DNA of 64,000 nt from Rahnella bruchi. Its GTDB lineage: Bacteria > Pseudomonadota > Gammaproteobacteria > Enterobacterales > Enterobacteriaceae. Positions 9,303 to 18,942 of the stretch are shown here, piece after piece (position 1 is the stretch's first letter; every line of letters begins with the position of its first letter). Both the position numbers and the translations under genes were made by a program. The stretch covers positions 62,001 through 126,000 of the forward strand of contig NZ_QZWI01000014.1 of NCBI RefSeq assembly GCF_003614975.1. The letters are read 5' to 3'. The notes under the pieces were generated by a model. The model did no database searches, was not told where the DNA came from, and saw only the letters and a program-made list of their open reading frames with translations.

Positions 9303-10733
9303 TTACTTAATCGCCATTGCATCCCGCATCGTATAGAACAAATCCGTCTGGTCGGTCAGTCCAACAACATTCGCCGCATGCGGGCCGAATGCGGCAATCC
9401 GCAGCTGAGTCCCGGTATGTCCCTGCGAATCGTCTTCTGAATTGCCGTAACTGATGGTCATTGGCGCGCCGTCTTTGGTGGTCAGCGTCTGCGTCAGACC
9501 CGGTGCATTGGCGTCGGCTTCGATAATCTGGCTGGAATGTGCGTGGTCGGCGGTGACGATAACCAGCGTGTTTCCATCCTGACGGGCGAATTCCAGCGCT
9601 TTCTGCACGGCCTCATCCAAATCTACCGTTTCACCAAACTGTCCGCATGGATTGGCGGCGTGATCTTGTTTATCAATCGACGCGCCTTCAACTTGCAGGA
9701 AGAAACCGTTTTGATTGGTTTTCAGCAGATCGATGGCTTTTTCTGTCATCGCCGCCAGCGTCGGGATTTCTGCGGTACGTTGCGGGTTAGCTTCACAGGT
9801 TACAGCCGGTTTATCGATATTGCCGTGATAGGTGGCTTTCGGACCCTGCCAGCGAACCGGCATATTGCCTTCGGAGAACAAGCCAAGCAGCGGTTTTTTC
9901 TGGTCAGCCAGCGTGATGGCGCTGAGCTGTTCTGCATTTTCCACCCACACATAACCCTGCGCCAGTGCCTGATCTTTCAGGGATTTACCCTGAAACTCAC
10001 CGGCTTTGGCCATCTGGCTGAAGGATTTTCTGCCACCGCCCAGCGTGACATCCGCGCGAGCCTGCAATAACTGTTCGGTGATAGAGCCGCGTCCGCCGTT
10101 TTCCAGCGCGTTACTGGCGCATTTCTCGGCAGTTTCATCTGGTCCATAACACTTGCGGGAAGTGACGTGGGCGATTTGCGCGGCGGGTGTAGCATCCTGC
10201 AATTCAGCGGTAGAGACGTTGCCGGTGGCTTTGCCCGCGGCTTTGGCGATTTCGAGAATGGTCTGGTGATCTTTACCGTTTACGTCCACGCCAATCGCGC
10301 CATTATAGCTTTTGACGCCGGTCGCCCAGGCAGTGGCGGAAGCGGCAGAATCGGTCACGTAACTCGGTTTCTGGGTTTTCTTATCCAGAGAATAATGCGT
10401 GTACTGACCGGTCAGCGGCAGGGCATCAATACCTTTAAAATAGCCACCAGCGCCTTCTGCATAGTTACGTGCGGAGGTGATTTCTGAATCCCCCATGCCA
10501 TCGCCAATCAGCAGAATCACGTTCTTCACTGTTTTATCAGACAGCGAGGCTTTCAATGCGGCGGTCTGATCACCACTCAGACGACGTGCGCCACCCGGTT
10601 CTGTCAGTACACCTTTTGCTGCGCGGTCAGTCAGTGTGCCAGTTTCCGCAGCGAGAACAGTGGCAGAAGTGGAAAGCAGCAGCGCGGCAGTCACCGCGCG
10701 GGCGATCAGAGATACAGATTGATGCATTGTCAA
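9303..10733 (-). CDS. phoA: alkaline phosphatase PhoA
   Basis: This periplasmic phosphomonoesterase releases inorganic phosphate from organic phosphates. It has 476 residues with a signal peptide (cleavage near AETG, residues 29-32). LIGDGMGD carries metal ligand D78, and the phosphorylated serine is S129 in [25 protein letters not shown] and TADHAHSSQ carry further metal ligands. A Pho box lies ~80 bp upstream of the start, so PhoB control under phosphate starvation is expected. It stands alone between two copies of a direct repeat. Confidence 0.96.
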   Translation of the reverse strand: MTMHQSVSLIARAVTAALLLSTSATVLAAETGTLTDRAAKGVLTEPGGARRLSGDQTAALKASLSDKTVKNVILLIGDGMGDSEITSARNYAEGAGGYFKGIDALPLTGQYTHYSLDKKTQKPSYVTDSAASATAWATGVKSYNGAIGVDVNGKDHQTILEIAKAAGKATGNVSTAELQDATPAAQIAHVTSRKCYGPDETAEKCASNALENGGRGSITEQLLQARADVTLGGGRKSFSQMAKAGEFQGKSLKDQALAQGYVWVENAEQLSAITLADQKKPLLGLFSEGNMPVRWQGPKATYHGNIDKPAVTCEANPQRTAEIPTLAAMTEKAIDLLKTNQNGFFLQVEGASIDKQDHAANPCGQFGETVDLDEAVQKALEFARQDGNTLVIVTADHAHSSQIIEADANAPGLTQTLTTKDGAPMTISYGNSEDDSQGHTGTQLRIAAFGPHAANVVGLTDQTDLFYTMRDAMAIK

Positions 10734-10810
10734 AACTCCTTTTTAAGAACCTTCGGAAATAAAAATACATATATAGATATTTTTTGTTACCGAAAGGTTA
10801 AGGGAGAGTT

Positions 10811-10828
10811 GTGACGGTTTAATGACAG
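10811..10828 (-). promoter_or_regulatory. Pho box (PhoB site) upstream of phoA
   Basis: On the minus strand the site reads CTGTCATTAAACCGTCAC. This matches the consensus of two CTGTCA-type direct repeats spaced by an AT-rich pair. It lies 78 bp upstream of the phoA start, where a PhoB-bound -35 replacement is expected. Confidence 0.85.
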
Positions 10829-10875
10829 GCGCGGGGCGTGAAGCCGGTTTTAACTTCAACTTCAACACCGTGGAC

Positions 10876-10911
10876 GGCGAGCCCACGACCTTGACCTTAA
10901 GGCCAGTTTGG
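10876..10911. repeat. intergenic direct repeat, copy 2
   Basis: This is the second copy of the 36-bp repeat at 9201-9236 (34 of 36 positions the same), located between the Pho box and the L,D-transpeptidase terminator. Confidence 0.75.
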
Positions 10912-10964
10912 ACGCCGAGCCCAATGGGTTGATTTAAAAGCCATCCTTTGTACCGGCACTTTGC

Positions 10965-10993
10965 AAAAAAAAAGCCCCGAATATCGGGGCTTT
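10965..10993 (-). terminator. rho-independent terminator of the L,D-transpeptidase gene
   Basis: The hairpin AGCCCCGATATTCGGGGCT is followed on the minus strand by a run of nine T. It lies 25 bp downstream of the stop codon at 11018. Confidence 0.9.
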
Positions 10994-11017
10994 TTCACAA
11001 AAACGTCAACGGCGTAA

Positions 11018-11938
11018 TCAGTTAACCTGAACCGGCATCCCTGAACGCATTTCGATTGCGCGCTGTACCACAGTCTGGTTAACCGCAGGATCCATCGCAA
11101 CAGTGTTAGCACTGCCGGTCAGCGTGATTGGCAGCGGCTGCTGTGAATCAAACTCTTCCTGGCTAGAGGACAGCGGGTTGTGGATCTCAATGTAACGCTT
11201 ACCGTCAGGTTCAACGGAGGCTTTCACCGGTTCATTAATGAACTGAACGCGGGTGCCTTGCGGAACGTTGTCGAACAGCCATTTGATGTCGGCATCACGC
11301 AGACGCACACAACCGTGGCTCACACGCAGACCGATACCGAAGTTGGCGTTGGTGCCGTGAACGGCATACAGACGACCAACATACAGGGCGTACAGACCCA
11401 TCGGGTTGTCCGGACCCGCAGGGAAGACCGCTGGCAGGAATTCGCCGCGTGAAGCATATTCTTCATGCATTTTCGCGGTCGGAGTCCAGGTCGGGCCTGC
11501 TTTTTTACGCTGAACGGTGGTGACCCAGTTCATCGGGGTGTCTTTGCCCAGTTCACCGATACCGATTGGCAGAACCACTACGGTATTCGTGCCTTTCGGG
11601 TAGTAATACAGACGCATTTCAGCACTGTTGATCACGATGCCATCATGCGGAGTATCCGGCAGGATCAGCTGCTGAGGAATGGTCAGCACCGTGCCTGGCG
11701 TTGGCAGGAACGGGTCAACGCCTGGGTTGGCTTCGAGCATGTTGCTCAAACCCATCTGGTATTGTGCTGCAAAATGTTCCAGTGGCAGGCTGCTGCCCTG
11801 AGGAACAGTCACTGTGATGTTTTCACCGACCAGACGACCATTATTGGCCGGCAGAGGGTAGACCACAGCAAAAGACGCCTGGCTATATGCAGCAACTGCC
11901 AAAACCAGGGTAAGGATTGCGCGAAAGCTCATTTTCAT
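11018..11938 (-). CDS. L,D-transpeptidase, ErfK/YbiS family
   Basis: This periplasmic cysteine transpeptidase acts on peptidoglycan; family members anchor Braun lipoprotein to meso-DAP or form 3-3 crosslinks. From ATG 11938 it has 306 residues, with a signal peptide ending near SFA (residues 22-24). A LysM-like region follows (about 36-90), then the YkuD domain with H194 and SHGCVRL (catalytic C210). An upstream extension to 12043 is open but not protein-like. Which of the paralogues (ErfK, YbiS, YcfS) it corresponds to cannot be settled by eye. Confidence 0.9.
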   Translation of the reverse strand: MKMSFRAILTLVLAVAAYSQASFAVVYPLPANNGRLVGENITVTVPQGSSLPLEHFAAQYQMGLSNMLEANPGVDPFLPTPGTVLTIPQQLILPDTPHDGIVINSAEMRLYYYPKGTNTVVVLPIGIGELGKDTPMNWVTTVQRKKAGPTWTPTAKMHEEYASRGEFLPAVFPAGPDNPMGLYALYVGRLYAVHGTNANFGIGLRVSHGCVRLRDADIKWLFDNVPQGTRVQFINEPVKASVEPDGKRYIEIHNPLSSSQEEFDSQQPLPITLTGSANTVAMDPAVNQTVVQRAIEMRSGMPVQVN

Positions 11939-12201
11939 ATTTTCGTTGGTCGTTAATGCCACACTGGCAGTTGTTGTCAGAATGTTGATTCCCCCCGACG
12001 CAATAGAAACCGGCCGGTGAGATAGTGTACTTGCACATAGCACTTGAAAGGGACTCAGGATATGTAACGAATCACCTTACAGGGCCGCTAATTATAAGGA
12101 TTTATTTCAAACAGGCCAAAGCTTTCTCATCTTCTTGGAAAAGTTCCCTTCAGCAATCGCATTTTTTGGGGTGGCATCCACACTTCTTTACATTCATTCC
12201 C

Positions 12202-13755
12202 CTATTTACGGCAAAAAGGCACCATGACCAGCGCCGCCAGAAACATCCAGGCCATCACCTGAAAAATGTCATTGAAGGCCAGCGTAAGAGATTGCGCGGC
12301 AACTTTTGCGCCGAATAAACCTTTTGCCATCAGTAAGGCCTGCGCGGTGTCCGGCGTCAGATGACCGATCCGCTGGGCCAGAGATCCAATGACTTCCTGT
12401 GCGGTATCACCATAGTGTCCGAGACTTTCGCCGAAACGTGCCGCGTGTACCTGCGTCCAGTCCTGCAACCAGGTATTCACGGTAGCTATACCAATCGCAC
12501 CGCCGAGATTTCGCATCAGGTTAAACAGCCCTGACGCGTAGCGCAGTTCCGGCCCCTGAAAGGCGGTCAGCGCCATGTTCACGCTCGGCACGATGCATAA
12601 CATGATAAACAAGCCGCGTACGACCTGCGGCCAGAAAAACTGATCCGATCCCCAGAAGGGAGTGACAGTGGTGGTCAGCCAAAGACTGAGGGCGAAACCG
12701 GATAATCCCACGGCGATCAGCAACCTGCGGTCAACGCGCCCGATTAATCTGGCGGCCAGAATGGTGCTGAAAAACTGGCCGACGCCGACCACAAACACCG
12801 TCGTGCCGATTTCCAGGCTATTGAAATCGCGGATGCGGCCCAGGAAAACGGGTGTCAGGTAGGTAGATGCATACAACCCAAAGCCGACGACCAGATTGAA
12901 CAGACAGGCGAAGGTGAATGTCGGATCGCGAAAAGGGGTCAGGCGCACGATCGGGTTTTTAGAATAAAAGGAACGTTCGAGGAACAGCACAAAGGCCACC
13001 AGCGAGAACCACGCCGAAATCTGGATTTGCGGATCACTGAACCAGTTCTTTCGCGGACCTTCTTCCAGCACGTATTCGAGACACCCGAGCGCTATCGCCA
13101 TCGACAATAAATGCACCCAGTCGATGCGTTTTAGCATCGAAAAATCAGCCTTATCAACATGGATAAACAGCACTGCGCCGGTCGCTACCAGAATGCCGGG
13201 CAGGATGTTGATAAAGAAAATCCAGCGCCAGTCGAGCAGTTGTGTCACCACGCCGCCGACCGTCGGCCCAAGCGTCGGTGCCAGTACGCTGACCATGCCG
13301 AGGATCGCTGGGATCAACGCCTGCTGTTTACCCTGAAACATGGCAAAGCCGGTGGCGAATACGGTCGGCACCATTGCGCCGCCGGTAAAGCCCTGCAATG
13401 CACGGAAGAAGATCATTGACTCAATATTCCATGAAAATCCGCAACCGATGCTGCTGAGCGTGAACAATGCGGCGGAGGCACTGAACAACCAGCGGGTGGA
13501 AAGCGCCTGCGTCAGGAATGCCGAGAAAGGGATCATCACCAGTTCGGCGATCAGGTAAGAGGTTTGTACCCAGCTGATTTCATCGGGACCGGCTGAAAGT
13601 CCGGCCTGCACATCATTTAAAGACGCGGCGACGATCTGAATGTCGATCAGCGCCAGAAACATGCCAAACGCCATAATGCTGAAAATCAGAAACTTGCGTG
13701 ATGTCGGGTAATCCGCAGGCGAGAGCGTCGCGGCTGGAGTCAGGGTGGCAGACAT
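12202..13755 (-). CDS. MFS exporter, DHA2/EmrB family (second pump)
   Basis: This 517-residue inner-membrane proton antiporter has ~14 TM segments. It shows ALIDIQIVAASLNDVQAG in TM1, SYLIAELVMIPFSAFL, and the motif C-like GMVSVLAPTLGPTVGG. It is divergent from an HlyD-type adaptor (13836), and a 34-bp dyad sits between them. Unlike the pump at 3.6-8.0 kb it has no outer-membrane gene nearby, so it would rely on TolC or another channel. Confidence 0.9.
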   Translation of the reverse strand: MSATLTPAATLSPADYPTSRKFLIFSIMAFGMFLALIDIQIVAASLNDVQAGLSAGPDEISWVQTSYLIAELVMIPFSAFLTQALSTRWLFSASAALFTLSSIGCGFSWNIESMIFFRALQGFTGGAMVPTVFATGFAMFQGKQQALIPAILGMVSVLAPTLGPTVGGVVTQLLDWRWIFFINILPGILVATGAVLFIHVDKADFSMLKRIDWVHLLSMAIALGCLEYVLEEGPRKNWFSDPQIQISAWFSLVAFVLFLERSFYSKNPIVRLTPFRDPTFTFACLFNLVVGFGLYASTYLTPVFLGRIRDFNSLEIGTTVFVVGVGQFFSTILAARLIGRVDRRLLIAVGLSGFALSLWLTTTVTPFWGSDQFFWPQVVRGLFIMLCIVPSVNMALTAFQGPELRYASGLFNLMRNLGGAIGIATVNTWLQDWTQVHAARFGESLGHYGDTAQEVIGSLAQRIGHLTPDTAQALLMAKGLFGAKVAAQSLTLAFNDIFQVMAWMFLAALVMVPFCRK

Positions 13756-13782
13756 TTTTGTGAGATCCTGGGGCTTGTTTGT

Positions 13783-13816
13783 ATGATGAGTATCATATTA
13801 ATATGATGGTCATCAT
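13783..13816. promoter_or_regulatory. 34-bp dyad operator between MFS and HlyD genes
   Basis: ATGATGAGTATCATATTA is followed by ATATGATGGTCATCAT, an inverted repeat in which 30 of 34 positions are symmetric. It sits in the 80-bp divergent spacer and overlaps both probable promoters. The TetR-family gene at 14998 is the natural candidate ligand-responsive repressor. Confidence 0.75.
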
Positions 13817-13835
13817 GCAATGAGTGAGAATAAAA

Positions 13836-14960
13836 ATGAGTGAAACCACAGCAGGTGAAGGGATCCCGGTCCCGGCAGAGAAAGCCAGTAAACGCTCGAA
13901 GCGGATCTTTATGGTCAGCGGTATTGCGCTGGCTGTTGCCCTGGGCGGTGCCGCCTGGTTGCTGGCAGCGCCTGCGGCGGAGTCCACTGATGATGCCTAT
14001 CTGACAGCGGATGCGACGACCGTTGCGCCAAAGGTGAAGGGATTTGTGGCCAAAGTGCTGGTACGCCACAACCAGCGGGTGCATGCGGGGGATAAACTGG
14101 TTTTGATCGACAGTGAGGAATTCACAGCGCGTCTGAATGCGGCACGCGGCGATCTCGAGGATGCCCGCGCTCAGGTCGCGCAACAGCAGGCCGCGTTACT
14201 CAGTCAGCAGGCGCAGGAACAGCTGGCACTGACCCAAATTGAGGCGGCGCGCACGGCGATCCGCTCTTCACGCGCCGAGCAGCAACACGCCGAAGCTGAA
14301 CAGCAACGTTATCAGTCACTGGCGGTCAGCGGCGCGACGTCACGCAATGACGCCGACCGTTATAAAACTACCGCCGTGACCGCCGAGCAAACCTCGGCGC
14401 ACGCCGTGGCCATGCTGGATGTGGCACAAAATCAGGCGGCGGTTACGCATGCTAAAAAAGCCGAAATCGAAGCCGCGCTGGCGCTGGCGAATTCGGCGGT
14501 GGTGAAAGCGCAGGCGGCAGAAGATCTGGCGCAGCAGGATCTCAGTCACACGACAATTTTTGCCGCAGTCGATGGTATAGCAGGAAACCGTCAGGTGCAG
14601 GTGGGCGATTACGTTACGCCCGGTCAGCGGCTGATGACGCTGGTGCCGGAGCAGGGGATTTATGTCACGGCCAACTTTAAGGAAACGCAAACTGGCAGGA
14701 TGCAGCCGGGACAAAGGGCGGATGTGCATGTGGATGCCCTGCCGGGCGTGACGTTTCGTGGTGAAGTCGACAGCCTCGCGCCGGGTTCCGGTTCGACATT
14801 TGCGTTGCTGCCCTTTGAACCGGGTACCGGTAATTTTACCAAGATTGTTCAGCGGGTGCCGGTGCGTATTCGCCTCGACGCGGGTCAGCCGGATCTCGCG
14901 GCGCTGCGTCCGGGATTATCGGTGGATGCCCGCGTTTCGTTAACCGATGCGGTCAGGTAA
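13836..14960 (+). CDS. HlyD/EmrA-family membrane fusion protein (second pump)
   Basis: This is the periplasmic adaptor partner of the divergent MFS exporter. From ATG 13836 it has 374 residues; GAGA lies seven bases upstream, and a GTG at 13824 is an alternative. One TM segment (MVSGIALAVALGGAAWLLA) precedes STDDAYLTADATTVAPKVKG, which is the EmrA-type start of the lipoyl half-motif. An Ala/Gln-rich coiled coil and the barrel TANFKETQTGRMQPGQ follow. It is followed by the TetR gene 37 bp downstream, probably in the same transcript. Confidence 0.9.
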   Translation: MSETTAGEGIPVPAEKASKRSKRIFMVSGIALAVALGGAAWLLAAPAAESTDDAYLTADATTVAPKVKGFVAKVLVRHNQRVHAGDKLVLIDSEEFTARLNAARGDLEDARAQVAQQQAALLSQQAQEQLALTQIEAARTAIRSSRAEQQHAEAEQQRYQSLAVSGATSRNDADRYKTTAVTAEQTSAHAVAMLDVAQNQAAVTHAKKAEIEAALALANSAVVKAQAAEDLAQQDLSHTTIFAAVDGIAGNRQVQVGDYVTPGQRLMTLVPEQGIYVTANFKETQTGRMQPGQRADVHVDALPGVTFRGEVDSLAPGSGSTFALLPFEPGTGNFTKIVQRVPVRIRLDAGQPDLAALRPGLSVDARVSLTDAVR

Positions 14961-14997
14961 ACTATGACAGCAATTTTCTGATTATCAGGGCCTTACT

Positions 14998-15588
14998 ATG
15001 CGCTACGAAAGTGAACATAAACCTAAAATCCGCGAGCGGATCGTGAAAGAAGCGGCGAAAGCTATCCGTGCCAAAGGACCGTTGCAGGTCAGCGTGGCAG
15101 GCGTGATGAGCAAAGCCGGGCTGACGCACGGCGGGTTTTATGCGCACTTTGCCTCGAAAGAGGCGCTGCTCGAAGCGGCAATAGAGCAGATGTTTAATCA
15201 GGTGATGCTGCGCTGGGAGAAAAACAATCAGGGGTTGGCCGCACCGCAGCAGCTGGCGGCCTATATCGATTTTTATCTTTCTCCGTGGCACCGCGACAAC
15301 CGCGCCCAGGGCTGTCCGGTTTCAGCGCTGGCTTCCGAAACACCCCGTATGTCTGCGCCTTGTCAGGCGGAATTTGCCCGTGGAATCGAACGTATCCGTG
15401 CAATGATTATTCGTCAGCTAACGGAAATGGGCGTTGATGATCCGCAAACTGCGGCGATATCGGTGAGTGCAGAGCTGATGGGCAGTTTATCGCTGGCGCG
15501 TTGCGAGCCGGATCGTGAGATATCCGATGCCTTACTGGAAAGTGCGAAGAAAGCGCTGAAGAGGCGGTTAAATTTATCAGACGAATAA
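14998..15588 (+). CDS. TetR/AcrR-family regulator
   Basis: This 196-residue one-component repressor has an N-terminal HTH (about residues 30-55, VSVAGVMSKAGLTHGGFYAHF) and an all-helical ligand domain containing two Cys in CPVSALASE and CQAEF. It lies directly after the HlyD gene, and it probably binds the 34-bp dyad at 13783-13816 to repress both divergent pump genes. The inducing compound is unknown. Confidence 0.88.
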   Translation: MRYESEHKPKIRERIVKEAAKAIRAKGPLQVSVAGVMSKAGLTHGGFYAHFASKEALLEAAIEQMFNQVMLRWEKNNQGLAAPQQLAAYIDFYLSPWHRDNRAQGCPVSALASETPRMSAPCQAEFARGIERIRAMIIRQLTEMGVDDPQTAAISVSAELMGSLSLARCEPDREISDALLESAKKALKRRLNLSDE

Positions 15589-15599
15589 ACGGTATCCGG

Positions 15600-15718
15600 G
15601 CAGCGCCTCCCCTGCGGAGGGGAGGATTGGGGTGGGATATTAAAGATAACACGAGGGTTAAGTTCGTATTAAACCCACACCCCATCCCAGCCTTCCCCTC
15701 GTGAGAGGGGAAGGAGTA
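15600..15718. repeat. long intergenic inverted repeat
   Basis: The left arm (CCTCCCCTGCGGAGGGGAGG, then ATTGGGGTGGG) and the right arm (CCCCATCCCAGCCTTCCCCT, then CGTGAGAGGGGAAGG) form a large imperfect palindrome around an AT-rich core. Each arm also forms its own GC-rich hairpin. It lies between two convergent genes and may terminate both. A single-arm relative lies at 5163-5195. Confidence 0.75.
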
Positions 15719-15720
15719 AA

Positions 15721-17844
15721 TCAGAAATCATAACCCACTGTAGCAACCACAGTACGTTCCTGACCCCAGTAGCAATAGCTGGTGCCGTAACAGGCTGCGA
15801 CATATTTTTTGTCGAGCAAGTTATTGGCGTTCAGCTGTACATACGCGCCTTTCAGCTGCGGATTAAACTGCACCAGATTCATACGCAGTGAAGCATCAAC
15901 CAGCGTCGCGGAAGGCATGTGCTGGGTGTTTTCGTTATCAGCCCATTGTGTGCCGATGTAACGAACGCCCAGACCCAAGTCCACACCCACCGGCGTATTG
16001 TACTGACCCCAGATTGAAGCCATTTGTTTTGGCGTCACATACGGCGTGTTGCCGTTGTTCTGCGCGGCATCACGGATACGCACTTTGTTATAGGTATAAC
16101 CGGCCATCACGTTGAAACGTTCGGTAACCTGTTTCTTGGCTTCCAGCTCCAGACCCTGTGAACGGATTTTACCTGCCGGCTCGTAGTAGCTGCCCACCAC
16201 CACGCGATTACCCACGTCATCTTGAGTCAGATCATACAACGCCGCGGTGTACATATCGGAAGTACCGACCGGCTGGTATTTGATCCCCGCTTCGTATTGC
16301 TCACTCTGCATCGGTTTCAGCAGCGTGCCGTCCTGACCCGGCAGGGCAGATGGCGTCATGGCCTGGCTGTAGCTGACGTAAGGAGAAATCCCGTTATCGA
16401 ATGCATAAAGCAGGGAAGCGCGGCTGTTGAAGTGTTCGTCTTTACGTTCGCTGTTGCTTTGCGTGCCGTAAATGCTTTCATAGCTGCGGCTGGACGTTTT
16501 CAGCGTGTCGTAACGGCCGGACAGGGTCAGATACCACTTGTTCCAGCTCATTTCGTCCTGCAGATAAGTGCCCATCTGCTCGTAACGGTTTTTGCCGCGT
16601 GAATGACTGTAGTAATTCAGTGCATCGCCGCCAACACCGGTATACGGGTTCAGCATCTCAGCGGTTGCACCATCAGATTTTACGTCGTTGATAAAGTGGG
16701 AATAGTCGAAACCGAGTACCACTTTATGCGCCACTTCGCCGGTCGCGAAATCGGCTTCCAGCTGGTTATCAATAGCAAACGTATCCAGGGAGGATTTTTC
16801 GCCGGAATAGTAGCGATTCATCAGAGTGCGGTCAGCGTTCCAGCCTGCCTGATACACCTGATCCAGCTCGGTATTGGAATGGGTATAGTTGGCGTTCTGG
16901 CGGAATGACCACACGTCGTTAAACGCATGCTGGAATTCGTAGCTGTAGATTTGCTCCCAGCGTTTGAACTGGTTGCGGGTGCTTTCGCCATCGAAGAAAC
17001 CACGGCTCAGTTTCTGGCCGTACAGGCTGCCGTCAGCAGGCACTGCGGCGTGGTAACCGCCGGACGGATCCTTTTGCAGATAAGCACGCAGTAACAGCGA
17101 GGTGTTTTCATCCGGCGTCCACAGCAACTGTGGAGAAATCGCGTAACGCTCTTCGCGCTGATGATCGTATTGCGTATCGCTGCTGCGGGTCATACCGGTC
17201 AGACGGAATGCCAGCTGATCGTTGATCGCATTGGTGTAATCAAACGCGCCGCCTTTCGTGTTTTGCGTGCCGCCGGAAAGCTGGAAGTGACCTTCTTCAG
17301 CGAATTGCGGACGTTTGGTGGACTCAACCACCACACCGCCGGGAATACTCTGGCCATAAAGCGCAGAAGACGGGCCTTTCACCACATCAATACGCTCGAG
17401 GAACCATGGATCAACCTGAATGGAGTTGTAAGTCGCGCCATCGCTGAGAATACGCAGGCCATCGAGGAAGGTGTTGTTGACGTCACCGCCGTGGAAACCG
17501 CGCAGGGAAATGGTGTCATAACGCGTTGCGCCACCGGCAAAGTTGGTGAATACGCCCGGCGTGTAGTTCAGTGCAGCGTTAACCGTGGTGGCGTTCTGAT
17601 CAGTCATTTGCTGACGGGTGACAACAGAAACAGCCTGACCGGTCGTGATCAGCGGTTGATCCGTTTTGGTCGCGCTTTTACTGGTTTTTGCACTGTAACC
17701 CTGCGTCGGAGCATCTGCGGTATCAGCAGGTGCGGCTTTGACAATAACCGTATCTTCGGCAGCCATTGATGCAGCCGGAACGGCCAGTGCCATGGCGCAC
17801 ATAAGCACCGAGCGTTTGAGGGGGAAAGCCAACAACATATTCAT
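15721..17844 (-). CDS. foxA: TonB-dependent hydroxamate siderophore receptor (FoxA-like)
   Basis: This 707-residue outer-membrane receptor has a signal peptide ending at SMAAED (residues 27-32) and a plug domain (about 60-180) with VSVVTRQQM and LRGFHGGDVNNTFLDGLR. The 22-strand barrel ends in VGYDF. The C-terminal disulfide motif CYGTSYCYWGQER is typical of FhuA/FoxA hydroxamate receptors, and length and composition fit Yersinia FoxA (ferrioxamine B). A perfect Fur palindrome lies upstream. Because this genome also carries dfoJAC (39-44.5 kb), ferrioxamine is the best substrate guess; ferrichrome is the alternative. Confidence 0.8.
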   Translation of the reverse strand: MNMLLAFPLKRSVLMCAMALAVPAASMAAEDTVIVKAAPADTADAPTQGYSAKTSKSATKTDQPLITTGQAVSVVTRQQMTDQNATTVNAALNYTPGVFTNFAGGATRYDTISLRGFHGGDVNNTFLDGLRILSDGATYNSIQVDPWFLERIDVVKGPSSALYGQSIPGGVVVESTKRPQFAEEGHFQLSGGTQNTKGGAFDYTNAINDQLAFRLTGMTRSSDTQYDHQREERYAISPQLLWTPDENTSLLLRAYLQKDPSGGYHAAVPADGSLYGQKLSRGFFDGESTRNQFKRWEQIYSYEFQHAFNDVWSFRQNANYTHSNTELDQVYQAGWNADRTLMNRYYSGEKSSLDTFAIDNQLEADFATGEVAHKVVLGFDYSHFINDVKSDGATAEMLNPYTGVGGDALNYYSHSRGKNRYEQMGTYLQDEMSWNKWYLTLSGRYDTLKTSSRSYESIYGTQSNSERKDEHFNSRASLLYAFDNGISPYVSYSQAMTPSALPGQDGTLLKPMQSEQYEAGIKYQPVGTSDMYTAALYDLTQDDVGNRVVVGSYYEPAGKIRSQGLELEAKKQVTERFNVMAGYTYNKVRIRDAAQNNGNTPYVTPKQMASIWGQYNTPVGVDLGLGVRYIGTQWADNENTQHMPSATLVDASLRMNLVQFNPQLKGAYVQLNANNLLDKKYVAACYGTSYCYWGQERTVVATVGYDF

Positions 17845-17986
17845 AGTCCCTATAAATAACCTGATAAATCATCAGGTGATTAATTGATGCGTGTGTAATA
17901 AACCCAAAAAGCCAACAGTGTTCCGCACAAAAGCCGGGACACAGACATGCGTACTGGCCTGACAAAACGATACGAATGTTAAACTT

Positions 17987-18005
17987 AATGATAATTGTTA
18001 TCATT
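17987..18005 (-). promoter_or_regulatory. Fur box upstream of the siderophore receptor
   Basis: AATGATAATTGTTATCATT is a perfect 8-3-8 palindrome close to the 19-bp Fur consensus, 143 bp upstream of the receptor start. The remaining bases of the ~400-bp spacer 17845-18249 show no convincing gene. Confidence 0.85.
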
Positions 18006-18249
18006 ATTATTTTACAAATTCAAGTGAGCTTTCTTCAAAAACTGTGAAGTGGCGCATGTTCATCCATATGAAAGATAGGGTCTTTTTGATTGTTTTACGG
18101 ACAGCCTTACTCCTCGGGAGGGGATCTGGTCAGCGTGAAATGACGTGAGATTTGATTAATTTCATTGAAAACGCGGGCAAAACTACAATTAAGGATTAGC
18201 TTTAAAAATGAGTTTTTTAAAATCGAAAAAGTTCACAGCAGGAGACAGC

Positions 18250-18933
18250 ATGAATACGGAAAGTCCGCAGGAATACAGTCAAAAATGGACCGAAGTGGAT
18301 AACTATCTGGTCAGCCATCTGGTGGAAGACGATCCGGTATTACAGCAGGTGCTCGCGAATAATCATCAGGCCGGATTGCCCGCGCACGATGTGGCCCCTA
18401 ATCAGGGGAAACTTCTGGCGTTATTCGCGCAAATTACCGGTGCGCAGAAGGTACTGGAAATCGGCACGCTGGGCGCTTACAGCACAATATGGCTGGCGCG
18501 CGCGCTGCCAGCATTGGGCAAAGTGGTGACGCTGGAAGCCGATCCGCATCATGCCAGGGTCGCGCAGACCAATATTGATCTTGCCGGGTTGCGGGAAAAA
18601 ATTACGCTGCACACCGGTCCCGCGTCTGAAACTTTACCGACGCTGACGGCTGAAGCGCCGTTTGATCTGATTTTCATTGATGCAGATAAACCTTCTAATC
18701 CGCTTTATCTGGAATGGGCGCTGAAGCTGTCGAAACCGGGCACGCTAATTATCGGTGATAACGTTGTGCGTGACGGCGCAGTGGTAGATCCGCACAGCGA
18801 CGACGCCCGTGTACAGGGCGTTCGCCGCTTTATTGCGATGATTGAGCAGGAACCGCGTTTATCCGCCACCGCGCTGCAAACCGTCGGCAGCAAAGGCTGT
18901 GACGGTTTTGTTCTGGCGCGGGTGATCAGTTAA
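18250..18933 (+). CDS. SAM-dependent O-methyltransferase (class I, CCoAMT-like)
   Basis: This 227-residue cytosolic enzyme is related to catechol/caffeoyl-CoA O-methyltransferases. Motif I is KVLEIGTLGAYSTIWLA, followed by VVTLEADPHHA. The metal and active-site region is FDLIFIDADKPSNPLYLEW, and GTLIIGDNVVRDG follows. ATG 18250 is preferred because AGGAGAC lies immediately upstream; the frame is open to 18208. Convergent with the GH3 gene, 9 bp apart. Substrate unknown. Confidence 0.88.
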   Translation: MNTESPQEYSQKWTEVDNYLVSHLVEDDPVLQQVLANNHQAGLPAHDVAPNQGKLLALFAQITGAQKVLEIGTLGAYSTIWLARALPALGKVVTLEADPHHARVAQTNIDLAGLREKITLHTGPASETLPTLTAEAPFDLIFIDADKPSNPLYLEWALKLSKPGTLIIGDNVVRDGAVVDPHSDDARVQGVRRFIAMIEQEPRLSATALQTVGSKGCDGFVLARVIS

Positions 18934-18942
18934 ACGCAGACG

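Noticed and set aside
18013-18207. Searched the receptor-methyltransferase spacer for a small RNA
   Set aside because: No clear promoter-terminator pair or strong hairpin with a U-tract could be supported by eye.
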